A program made the position numbers and the translations under genes. From an uncultured bacterium (lineage in GTDB: Bacteria; Bacillota; Clostridia; Lachnospirales; Lachnospiraceae), in NCBI GenBank assembly GCA_947086625.1, contig CAMTZV010000158.1, forward strand, positions 1 to 5,190: DNA of 5,190 nt, given 5' to 3'. Positions 1 through 4,709 of the stretch are shown one piece after another; the first letter of the stretch is position 1; each line of letters opens with the position of its first letter. The notes under the pieces are model-generated. The model saw only the letters and a list, made by a program, of their open reading frames with translations, ran no database searches and was not told the DNA's origin.

Positions 1-474
1 GCCGAAATTGTAGACCATCATCGCGGTCATGCCGACAAAATAAATGCGCAGATACACCGACGCCAGCGGCAGGATATTGTCCGGGGTATTCATGATGTGC
101 AGAAGCTGCGGCGCAAAGATCACGCCCGCCACCGTTAAGATGACGCCGCTGATGAGGCTTAAAAGCATCGCGGTGTGAACGGTTTTCGAGAGCTCCTCGT
201 CGCTGCCCGCGCCAAAGTCCCGCGCCGCCAGCACGTTTCCGCCGATCGACAAGCCCATAAACAGGTTTGTCATCAGATTGATGAGCGAGCTGTTGCTGCC
301 CACCGCCGCCAGCGAATTGTCGCCCGCAAAGCGCCCGACGACGACGATGTCCGCCGCGTTGAACAAAAGCTGCAAAATACTCGAGCACATTAAAGGAATG
401 GTGAACAGCAGCATTTTATGCAAAATGGGGCCGTTCACCATGTCGATCTCATATCGTTTCTTTTCCACGTCCAC
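1..474 (-). CDS. MATE-family multidrug efflux transporter, N-terminal part (partial)
   Basis: Cation-coupled drug/metabolite exporter of the inner membrane. The first 158 codons are present; the rest lies beyond the left edge. I translated this from the minus strand because there is no ATG start. The protein begins VDVEKKRYEIDMVNGPIL, followed by a first membrane helix (about residues 20-38, LLFTIPLMCSSILQLLF), the family-typical segment N39-AAD42-IVVVGRF, then LAAVGSNSSLINL (helix 2), the loop GGNVLAARDFGAG, and helices at about 101-123 and 137-157. The start chosen is GTG at 474-472: a GGAGG at 485-481 lies 6 nt upstream. A second GTG two codons in (468-466) is possible but further from the site. 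Whole MATE proteins are about 450 residues, so about a third is visible. It is separated from the sigma operon by a repeat region and has its own promoter, so it is probably an independent unit. Substrate cannot be told from this part. Confidence 0.9.
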   Translation of the reverse strand, partial: MDVEKKRYEIDMVNGPILHKMLLFTIPLMCSSILQLLFNAADIVVVGRFAGDNSLAAVGSNSSLINLMTNLFMGLSIGGNVLAARDFGAGSDEELSKTVHTAMLLSLISGVILTVAGVIFAPQLLHIMNTPDNILPLASVYLRIYFVGMTAMMVYNFG

Positions 475-491
475 GTCTCCCCTCCGAAATG

Positions 492-530
492 TCTAAAGGT
501 TAGAGTAGCGCAATACCGGGGAAAAGTCAA
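492..530 (-). promoter_or_regulatory. Candidate promoter and operator of the MATE gene
   Basis: On the minus strand a TTGACT (530-525) is followed after exactly 17 nt by TACTCT (507-502), giving a good -35 and a weak -10. The palindrome TCTAA-AGG-TTAGA (492-504) overlaps the -10 and the expected transcription start, where a repressor would bind. The 5' leader to the GTG start would be about 20 nt. No regulator gene is visible nearby, so the binding protein is unknown. Confidence 0.5.
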
Positions 531-557
531 CCATGGATTTTTTCAGGATCATGTCAT

Positions 558-712
558 GAAAGTCTCGCTGTCGAAGGGGAGGCATTCTCACAAAGACACG
601 CTTCCGCTTGGATAAAAACGCAGCGGTGCTAAGCTCGAAAGTACCTCGCCAAGCACCGGCGTTTTTATAACAGTCTTTGTTGAGAACGCCTCCCCTCTGA
701 CAGCTTACTTTC
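558..712. repeat. Long imperfect palindrome (about 155 nt) with a terminator-like core
   Basis: The outer arms 558-597 and 673-712 are near-perfect reverse complements. The left arm reads GCTGTC, then AGGGGAGG, then TTCTCA, then CAAAGAC; the right arm reads the same on the other strand with a few mismatches and one extra base. An asymmetric internal loop (598-611 against 669-672) separates them from an inner stem, 612-630 with 652-668. The loop is 631-651. No transposase or plausible reading frame is inside. It could be a MITE-like element, an inverted duplication of the neighbouring repeat unit, or simply a large terminator. Its position between the sigma operon and the MATE gene fits a transcriptional barrier. 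Confidence 0.75.
612..668. terminator. Probable bidirectional terminator in the core of the palindrome
   Basis: The inner stem pairs ATAAAAACGC plus CGGTGCT (612-630, with a 2-nt bulge at 622-623) with AGCACCGGCGTTTTTAT (652-668). A GC-rich stem flanked by an A-run on one side and a T-run on the other is the pattern of a rho-independent terminator readable from either strand. The 21-nt loop is longer than usual. On the minus strand it would end the sigma-factor operon, whose last stop codon is about 130 nt upstream. Confidence 0.6.
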
Positions 713-793
713 AGTCTTTATCCGGAAATGACACCTCCCCTCCGGCGGCTTACTTTAAATCTTAGCCGGGAAACATCCTCTGGCGGCTTACTT
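689..793. repeat. Three degenerate tandem repeat units, period about 43-45 nt
   Basis: Unit 1 (689-733) and unit 2 (734-776) both begin CCTCCCCTC and continue with GRCRGCTTACTTT; 20 of the first 23 bases agree. Later parts also correspond: CTTTATCCGGAAA against CTTAGCCGGGAAA. Unit 3 (from 777) is shorter and truncated: CCTC, then TGGCGGCTTACTT, ending a few bases before the stop codon of the last sigma-operon gene. A further inverted copy of the same motif forms the left arm of the palindrome at 558-582. No spacers of constant length between perfect repeats are present, so this is not a CRISPR array. Confidence 0.65.
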
Positions 794-796
794 CGC

Positions 797-1114
797 TCAA
801 AGATAATAGTGCCCATATTTAATCGCATACTGGATACAGTAGTCCGTGATCCCCATGCCGATGGCAAAGAGCGTCACGAGGATGAGCAGCACGATCGCGC
901 CCTTGTCGTAGACGAGGGTAAAGCGCTCGGTGTCGCTGTATCTTACGTTTGCGATGAGCATCTCCGCGCCCATACAGATGAGCAGCAGCGGCCACAGGGA
1001 AAAGATCTCCGTATAATCGACCACGGAAAAAAGCGTGTTCAGCAAAAACAGGATTCCAAAGCCGATCATCGCGATACCGCACGTAAAGCTGCCTACGCGC
1101 CTTGTCGTCTTCAT
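797..1114 (-). CDS. Small membrane protein with LiaI/LiaF-like transmembrane region (DUF5668-like)
   Basis: The 105-residue protein has three predicted membrane helices: about residues 8-29 (GSFTCGIAMIGFGILFLLNT), 37-56 (IFSLWPLLLICMGAEMLIAN) and 72-92 (GAIVLLILVTLFAIGMGIT). The pattern GFGILFLLNTL followed by LWPLLLICMGAEML is typical of the LiaI/LiaF-like transmembrane family. Family members often belong to cell-envelope stress modules, where LiaF-type proteins restrain a sensor; this protein lacks the large soluble C-terminal domain of a full LiaF. The ATG at 1114 lies 1 nt after the stop codon of the preceding gene, and its GGAGG overlaps that gene's last codons, so translation is probably coupled. 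It is the last gene of the ECF sigma operon. Its role is inferred only from family and context: envelope sensing, or a target of the sigma factor. Confidence 0.85.
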   Translation of the reverse strand: MKTTRRVGSFTCGIAMIGFGILFLLNTLFSVVDYTEIFSLWPLLLICMGAEMLIANVRYSDTERFTLVYDKGAIVLLILVTLFAIGMGITDYCIQYAIKYGHYYL

Positions 1115-1115
1115 G

Positions 1116-1823
1116 CTATCCCTCCTTCTTCTCTTCTGCGGCGGTTCCTAGAATGATCACGTCGGTCTTTTTGTCCGCCCCGCGCACATCCTGCGCGTCG
1201 GCTCCAAAGCTTCCCGTCTCCGCCGCTGACGCACGGTTCACATCAAAAAATGAATCTGCTCTCCCCTGAGGTTCCCCCCCCGGTACGTCAAAAACGACCT
1301 CGGGTTCCTCGTCAAGCGCCACCTTTTTGCCGCGGATCAGATACATGCCAAACGCGATCAGAATCAGTGAAATCACAACGCGCGGAACATTGTAGCGGAC
1401 AACCCACAGCTCGTCGTACACCCAGCCCGGTATGAGCCGCCAGAACGTCTCCCACAGGCTGCGCACGATCGTGTAGCCGCCGATAAAAATGAGCACCGCC
1501 GCGACGAACTTCACCCTGCCGCGTTCCCACTTGTCGATCTTCACAATGTCGTCCAGATGGAACAGCATGTAATAGTCCTCCTGCTGATAAAATTCCTCGT
1601 CCGGCAGGGAAACCAGATTGTGTACGTGGAAAAAGCTGTAAAACCAGATGACCGGCAGCACAAAAATGCCCACGTCAAAGCCGGTCCAGGCGCAGAAGCC
1701 AGCCCACAGCAGGCAAATGCTCATCAGGCTCACTCCCTGCTTCATAAACCCAAGGTACATCTCCCCCGCTCCCGGAATGAGCGAAAATATAAATGTCCAA
1801 AGCCCTCTTTTCTTTCTCGTCAT
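1116..1823 (-). CDS. Multi-pass membrane protein of unknown function in the ECF sigma operon
   Basis: The 235-residue protein has hydrophobic segments at about 8-24, 31-47, 50-66, 105-121 and 146-163. The N-terminus (FSLIPGAGEMYLGFMKQGVS) resembles TM2-type or DUF5683-like small membrane domains, in which a PGAG..YLG loop joins two helices; this resemblance is judged by eye. The segment RVVISLILIAFGMYLIRGKK (148-167) resembles one LiaI/LiaF-type helix. Residues 168-235 form a polar, acidic, low-complexity tail, probably cytoplasmic and disordered. The ATG at 1823 has a GGAGG (1835-1831) 7 nt upstream, and the anti-sigma stop is 16 nt upstream. A run of eight G's (1281-1274, about codons 181-184) lies in the tail and could slip. 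I cannot name a function; linkage suggests a partner or target of the sigma/anti-sigma pair. Confidence 0.85.
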   Translation of the reverse strand: MTRKKRGLWTFIFSLIPGAGEMYLGFMKQGVSLMSICLLWAGFCAWTGFDVGIFVLPVIWFYSFFHVHNLVSLPDEEFYQQEDYYMLFHLDDIVKIDKWERGRVKFVAAVLIFIGGYTIVRSLWETFWRLIPGWVYDELWVVRYNVPRVVISLILIAFGMYLIRGKKVALDEEPEVVFDVPGGEPQGRADSFFDVNRASAAETGSFGADAQDVRGADKKTDVIILGTAAEEKKEG

Positions 1824-1839
1824 GTCAATGACCTCCTAC

Positions 1840-2217
1840 CTATCTAAATAGATTCATAATCTGCCCCAGCGCCGCCGTATCCATCGCAAAAATCGTATAG
1901 ATGGAGGCCGCCAGTGCCATACCTACCTTTAAACTGTACAAAAACAGCCGCATCCTCTTTGACGTCGTGTGCGCCTTCTGTGCGATCACCACATCCGGCT
2001 GGCGGACACGCTGCATAATTTCGTCTGCCAGGTAAGCCGGCGGCTCTATGAGTGTCTCCGGCGTCCGGCTCATATGCGCAAGCCACGCGTCACCGCAGTA
2101 TGCGCAGCTCGCCGTGTGCGAGAGAAACGCCTCCGTCTGTGCGGGAGAAAGAACGCCCCGCTCCCATTTTTCAAAATCCGCTTCCGTCAAATGTATCATC
2201 TGTAGCTGTGTCGTCAT
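1840..2217 (-). CDS. Membrane-anchored zinc-finger anti-sigma factor
   Basis: The 125-residue protein begins MTTQLQMIHLTEADFEKWERG. The segment H34-TAS-C38-AY-C41 is the HX3CX2C motif of the zinc-binding anti-sigma domain (RsiW/ChrR-type, zf-HC2-like). The region up to about residue 60 would bind and hold the sigma factor. One membrane helix follows at about 91-112 (FLYSLKVGMALAASIYTIFAM), leaving only about 13 residues outside. A short extracytoplasmic tail of this kind leaves little room for a sensing domain, so signal reception may rest with the two downstream membrane proteins. The ATG (2217-2215) overlaps the sigma stop codon as ATGA. An in-frame extension upstream to 2571 exists, but it is the shadow of the sigma gene in another frame. 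Release of sigma is known in this family to occur by proteolysis or redox change; which applies here is not visible. Confidence 0.9.
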   Translation of the reverse strand: MTTQLQMIHLTEADFEKWERGVLSPAQTEAFLSHTASCAYCGDAWLAHMSRTPETLIEPPAYLADEIMQRVRQPDVVIAQKAHTTSKRMRLFLYSLKVGMALAASIYTIFAMDTAALGQIMNLFR

Positions 2218-2753
2218 GCGCCTCCCCCTTTCCTTTCCAAACCGGTTCCTTCCATAAGCCTGCGTATCTGGGCCCGCGCCCGGTACACACGCGTCTGAAC
2301 CGTTTTCAGGTTTGTGTTCTGCTCCTTTGCGATCTGCGGCATCGGCTTCTCCATATAAAAGTGCTCGTACGCCACCTCGCGGTAGGGACTTTTCAGCTGG
2401 CTGCAGACAGATAAAACCAGCTCCTTTGTCTCCTTCTGTAGATACGCTTCCTCCGGCCCTTCTCCGGAATCCACCATCTCGATGAAAAATTCCTGCTCCC
2501 TGCACTCCTCCATGCGCTTTTTGCTCTTGATGTAGTCGATCGCCTTGTTGCTGGCGATCCGGCAAATCCACGCCCGCTCGTACTGGCGGTCAAAGGTGCC
2601 AAGGTGCTTGTATACCGCTAAAAACGTATCCTGTGTCAGATCCTGTGCATCGAAGGGATTGCCACAGGTGCGGTAGCAAATGCTGTAGACCAGCTTTTCA
2701 TACTGCTGCAGCAGATATGAAAAATATTGTTCCAGCTCTAATTCTGTCCCGAT
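2214..2753 (-). CDS. ECF-type RNA polymerase sigma factor (sigma-70 family), start codon apparently ATC
   Basis: About 179 residues, the usual ECF length. Region 2 runs from about residue 8 to 80: EQYFSYLLQQYEKLVYSICY, then NPFDAQDLTQDTFLAVYKHLGTF (the DAxDLxQDTF core that contacts RNA polymerase), then RAWICRIASNKAIDYIKSKKR (-10 recognition). Region 4 lies at about 105-168, with the helix-turn-helix MPQIAKEQNTNLKTVQTRVYRARAQIRRL that reads the -35 element. The reading frame is open upstream only to a TAA at 2780-2778 and holds no ATG, GTG or TTG ahead of region 2. The best site is AGGGAGGGG (2768-2760) followed after 6 nt by ATC (2753-2751). I therefore place the start there, giving M-GTELELEQY, which is where family members begin. 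The first internal ATG (2513) would delete all of region 2. The gene leads the operon and overlaps the anti-sigma gene by ATGA. Product identity is secure; the start is an inference. Confidence 0.88.
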   Translation of the reverse strand: MGTELELEQYFSYLLQQYEKLVYSICYRTCGNPFDAQDLTQDTFLAVYKHLGTFDRQYERAWICRIASNKAIDYIKSKKRMEECREQEFFIEMVDSGEGPEEAYLQKETKELVLSVCSQLKSPYREVAYEHFYMEKPMPQIAKEQNTNLKTVQTRVYRARAQIRRLMEGTGLERKGGGA

Positions 2754-2759
2754 GCGGCA

Positions 2760-2768
2760 CCCCTCCCT
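2760..2768 (-). promoter_or_regulatory. Ribosome binding site that sets the sigma-factor start
   Basis: The minus strand reads AGGGAGGGG. A 6-nt gap (TGCCGC) leads to ATC at 2753-2751. It is the only strong Shine-Dalgarno sequence near the beginning of the sigma domain and lies just 7 nt inside the edge of the hairpin element. It supports initiation at a non-standard codon. Confidence 0.55.
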
Positions 2769-2774
2769 CGTTAT

Positions 2775-2910
2775 CAGTTACTGTCCACTCCGTGACCAGT
2801 AACTGGCAGTTTGGACATGAAAATTCGCTTCGCGAAGCCCAAACTGCAAGCTGAATCATGTTCTCCCGCAGCTACGCAGTAAATGCGTAGCTCGGGTGTG
2901 AAAAGTAACT
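2775..2910. repeat. Three-hairpin repeat element with inverted ends, in the sigma-operon leader
   Basis: The element holds three consecutive stems. Hairpin A: CAGTTACTG (2775-2783) with CAGTAACTG (2797-2805). Hairpin B: GCAGTTTGG (2806-2814) with CCAAACTGC (2839-2847), enclosing the perfect palindrome GCTTCGCGAAGC (2827-2838). Hairpin C: CCCG plus AGCTACGCA (2865-2878, one bulged C) with TGCGTAGCT plus CGGG (2884-2896), loop GTAAA. The ends are inverted relative to each other: AGTTACTGTCCACTC (2776-2790) against the reverse complement of GTGTGAAAAGTAACT (2896-2910) agrees at 12 of 15 positions. No stem is followed by a T-run, so these are not ordinary terminators. It has the look of a small non-coding mobile repeat (MITE or REP-like), or of a structured leader RNA. 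Confidence 0.7.
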
Positions 2911-2945
2911 TGCATCATACTTCCTTCTTTTTCTGTCTGCTGATT

Positions 2946-2974
2946 ATTATAACGCGAGGGCGCGGACGATGTAT
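2946..2974 (-). promoter_or_regulatory. Candidate promoter of the ECF sigma operon
   Basis: On the minus strand a perfect TATAAT (2951-2946) lies upstream of the operon. The sequence 17 nt before it, ATACAT (2974-2969), is a poor -35. If this is the promoter, the leader RNA would be about 185 nt and would contain the whole three-hairpin element. I see no clear ECF-type promoter (AAC and CGTC boxes at proper spacing), so autoregulation by the sigma factor is not supported. Confidence 0.4.
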
Positions 2975-3013
2975 TCATGTTTTGCAAAAAACTTTTGATT
3001 TCCCGGAAAAAGG

Positions 3014-3043
3014 TTGAAAAATGTAGTGCTTTCTTATTATAAT
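3014..3043 (+). promoter_or_regulatory. Sigma-A-type promoter of the DHH phosphoesterase gene
   Basis: TTGAAA (3014-3019) is followed after 18 nt by a perfect TATAAT (3038-3043). Transcription should begin near 3050, giving a short leader. The ribosome site AAAGGAGA (3057-3064) lies 7 nt before the ATG. The promoter is divergent from that of the sigma operon, about 65-90 bp away. Confidence 0.8.
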
Positions 3044-3071
3044 AGAAAAAGAATAGAAAGGAGATTCACTT

Positions 3072-3998
3072 ATGAGACTGATTACACGATCTGATTTTGA
3101 CGGACTTGCCTGCGGCGCGCTCTTAAAAGAAGCGGGCATTATCGATAGCTGGAAATTTGCACACCCCAAGGATCTGCAGGACGGACTTGTCGAGGTAAAC
3201 GAAAACGACTGCCTTGCAAACGTTCCCTATGTCGAGGGCTGCGGCCTGTGGTTCGACCACCACTCCAGCGAGCACGAGCGTCTTCAGCTCGCGGGCAAAT
3301 ATAAGGGCGAGAGCCGTATCACCCCCTCCTGCGCGCGCATTATCTATGAATACTATGGAGGAAGAGAGCGCTTCCCGCAGTTTGACGACATGATGGAAGC
3401 CGTGGACAAGGTGGACTCCGGAAATCTCACCATCGACGAGGTGCAGCACCCGACCGGCTGGATTTTAGTCGGCTTTCTGATGGATCCCCGCACCGGGCTT
3501 GGCCGCTGGCGCAACTTCACGATCTCCAACTATCAGCTGATGGAGCGCTTAATCGACGCCTGCCGTACGATGACGACCGAAGAGATCCTCGCGCTGCCCG
3601 ACGTGCAGGAGCGCATCGATACATACTTTGAGCAGACCGAAAAGTTTGTCGAGATGGTAAAGGCACACACCATCGCAGACGGAAAACTGTTAATTTCCGA
3701 TCTGCGCGGCGTCGACCCGATCTACTCCGGCAACCGCTTCATGATCTACAGCATGTACCCCGAGCAGAACATCTCCGCATGGATTGTCAGCGGCCGGGGC
3801 GGCAAGGGCTGTTCCGCAGCCGTCGGCTACAGCGTCTTAAACCGCACCGCCACGCTCGACGTCGGAAGCCTCATGCTCAAATACAACGGCGGCGGCCACA
3901 AAAAGGTCGGCACCTGCCAGTTCTCCGACGAAAACATGGAAAGCGAGCTTCCGAAGATGTTAAAGGAGCTCTCTGAAATGGCAAACGCAGACGAGTAG
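3072..3998 (+). CDS. DHH/DHHA1-family phosphoesterase (exopolyphosphatase-like)
   Basis: A cytosolic Mn-dependent phosphoesterase of 308 residues. The N-terminal DHH domain shows RSDFDGLACGALL with metal-binding D8 and D10, the signature WFDHHSSEHE with D62-H63-H64, and the next acidic motif EAVDKVDSG (D112, D115). The C-terminal DHHA1 domain carries the substrate-binding loop KYNGGGHKKVGTCQF (GGGH at 273-276). All catalytic motifs appear intact. Known family members hydrolyse short oligonucleotides (NrnA), cyclic dinucleotides (GdpP), or polyphosphate or pyrophosphate. This one lacks the membrane and GGDEF parts of GdpP and is close to NrnA in length, but its first motif is not NrnA-like, so the substrate cannot be assigned. 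The ATG at 3072 is fixed by AAAGGAGA and the promoter. It is a single-gene unit ending in a shared terminator. Confidence 0.9.
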   Translation: MRLITRSDFDGLACGALLKEAGIIDSWKFAHPKDLQDGLVEVNENDCLANVPYVEGCGLWFDHHSSEHERLQLAGKYKGESRITPSCARIIYEYYGGRERFPQFDDMMEAVDKVDSGNLTIDEVQHPTGWILVGFLMDPRTGLGRWRNFTISNYQLMERLIDACRTMTTEEILALPDVQERIDTYFEQTEKFVEMVKAHTIADGKLLISDLRGVDPIYSGNRFMIYSMYPEQNISAWIVSGRGGKGCSAAVGYSVLNRTATLDVGSLMLKYNGGGHKKVGTCQFSDENMESELPKMLKELSEMANADE

Positions 3999-4021
3999 GG
4001 GAATCCCCCTACTCTTTCTTT
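3993..4021. terminator. Palindromic terminator shared by convergent genes, containing both stop codons
   Basis: A perfect 9-bp stem GAGTAGGGG (3993-4001) / CCCCTACTC (4006-4014) with a 4-nt loop AATC is followed by TTTCTTT on the plus strand. The TAG of the DHH gene (3996-3998) and the TAG of the sdpI-like gene (4011-4009, minus) are mirror-image parts of the two arms. The T-rich tail is present only for plus-strand transcription; the minus-strand side continues GTCTGCGTTTGC, so termination there is probably weaker. Confidence 0.8.
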
Positions 4022-4647
4022 CCGCGCACATAATCCACGTAGGAGTAGACAATCGGCGCCGCAGCGATCAGGGCGACTACCGCAAACACGATCCACGGAT
4101 TCGCCCAGAACGACGTGGCGATCAGGACAACGCCCCCAAGCGCCAGACACCACCCGGCAAACCGGCTTGTACGGTTCCAGTTCTGCTCGTCGTTCAGCGT
4201 CCAGGGCAGACGCACACCGAACGTGTAGTTTAGCCTTGCCCGCGGAAGCTGGTTGCCGAGCACGACAAAGAGCACACCCAGCAGTAACGTAATCACACAG
4301 CCGATATTCACGCGCACGCCAAGCGAGATGGCATATGTCAGCGTGCACGCCACGAGCGAGACACACGGGATAATCCAGAACAAAATCCCGATCGGTTTCT
4401 TCCCGATGTTTTTATGCTTCGGGTCTGCGGACGTAATGGCCAGACAGAACACATGCAGGCCCGCCAGCATGCCGGGAAGCCCAAACACCGCAAACCATTT
4501 GGAGCTCCACCCGTCCGGCTCGTTGCTTACGTTAAAATGCGTCGCCACCGTATCCGGCAGCCGATCCCACAGGATGACGCCCACCAGCATCGGGATGAGC
4601 GCGATCAACGTCGTCACCAGTAATTTCCACTTATTTTCTCTCAGCAT
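4009..4647 (-). CDS. sdpI: SdpI-family membrane protein (DUF1648 plus SdpI domain)
   Basis: A 212-residue integral membrane protein with six predicted helices, at about 8-27, 52-73, 87-109, 112-130, 165-180 and 183-203. The N-terminal DUF1648 motif is WDRLPDTVATHFNVSNEPDGW (27-47). The C-terminal SdpI signature is GNQLPRARLNYTFGVRLPWTLNDEQNWNRTSRFAGW (131-166). In Bacillus subtilis SdpI gives immunity to the SdpC toxin and signals to its repressor SdpR. Homologues are widespread without sdpC, so toxin immunity here is only possible. The start is ATG 4647: GGAGG (4660-4656) lies 8 nt upstream. An earlier in-frame ATG (4665) has that ribosome site inside its own codons and is rejected. It follows the sdpR-like gene by 62 nt in the same direction, and its stop lies in the shared terminator. 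No toxin or maturation gene is visible here. Confidence 0.88.
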   Translation of the reverse strand: MLRENKWKLLVTTLIALIPMLVGVILWDRLPDTVATHFNVSNEPDGWSSKWFAVFGLPGMLAGLHVFCLAITSADPKHKNIGKKPIGILFWIIPCVSLVACTLTYAISLGVRVNIGCVITLLLGVLFVVLGNQLPRARLNYTFGVRLPWTLNDEQNWNRTSRFAGWCLALGGVVLIATSFWANPWIVFAVVALIAAAPIVYSYVDYVRGKKE

Positions 4648-4709
4648 TTTACCTTCCTCCTTCATTTCCAGGGTAACGCCCGTTCGCCTCCGCTCGCGGG
4701 CAAGTCGTC

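Noticed and set aside
689..793. Possible CRISPR array
   Set aside because: Only two to three units are present, they differ from each other, there are no unique constant-length spacers, and no cas gene is nearby.
728..1156. 142-codon open frame on the plus strand
   Set aside because: It lies opposite the LiaI/LiaF-like gene and the repeat units, its translation is arginine- and histidine-rich without any family pattern, and it lacks a ribosome site.
2218..2571. In-frame N-terminal extension of the anti-sigma gene
   Set aside because: This is the sigma-factor gene read in another frame. The sigma region 4 sequence is clear in its own frame, and the anti-sigma domain begins naturally at ATG 2217.
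2865..2896. Hairpin C as a rho-independent terminator or attenuator of the sigma operon
   Set aside because: The stem is strong, but no T-run follows on either strand, so intrinsic termination is unlikely; a structural role remains possible.
2952..2990. ECF-type self-promoter upstream of the sigma operon
   Set aside because: AAC- and CGTC-like boxes can be found on the minus strand, but they are only about 10 nt apart instead of the usual 16-17, so an autoregulated ECF promoter is not supported.
3827..4366. 179-codon open frame on the minus strand across the 3' ends of two convergent genes
   Set aside because: It runs through the terminator and both real genes in other frames, and its product shows no family features.
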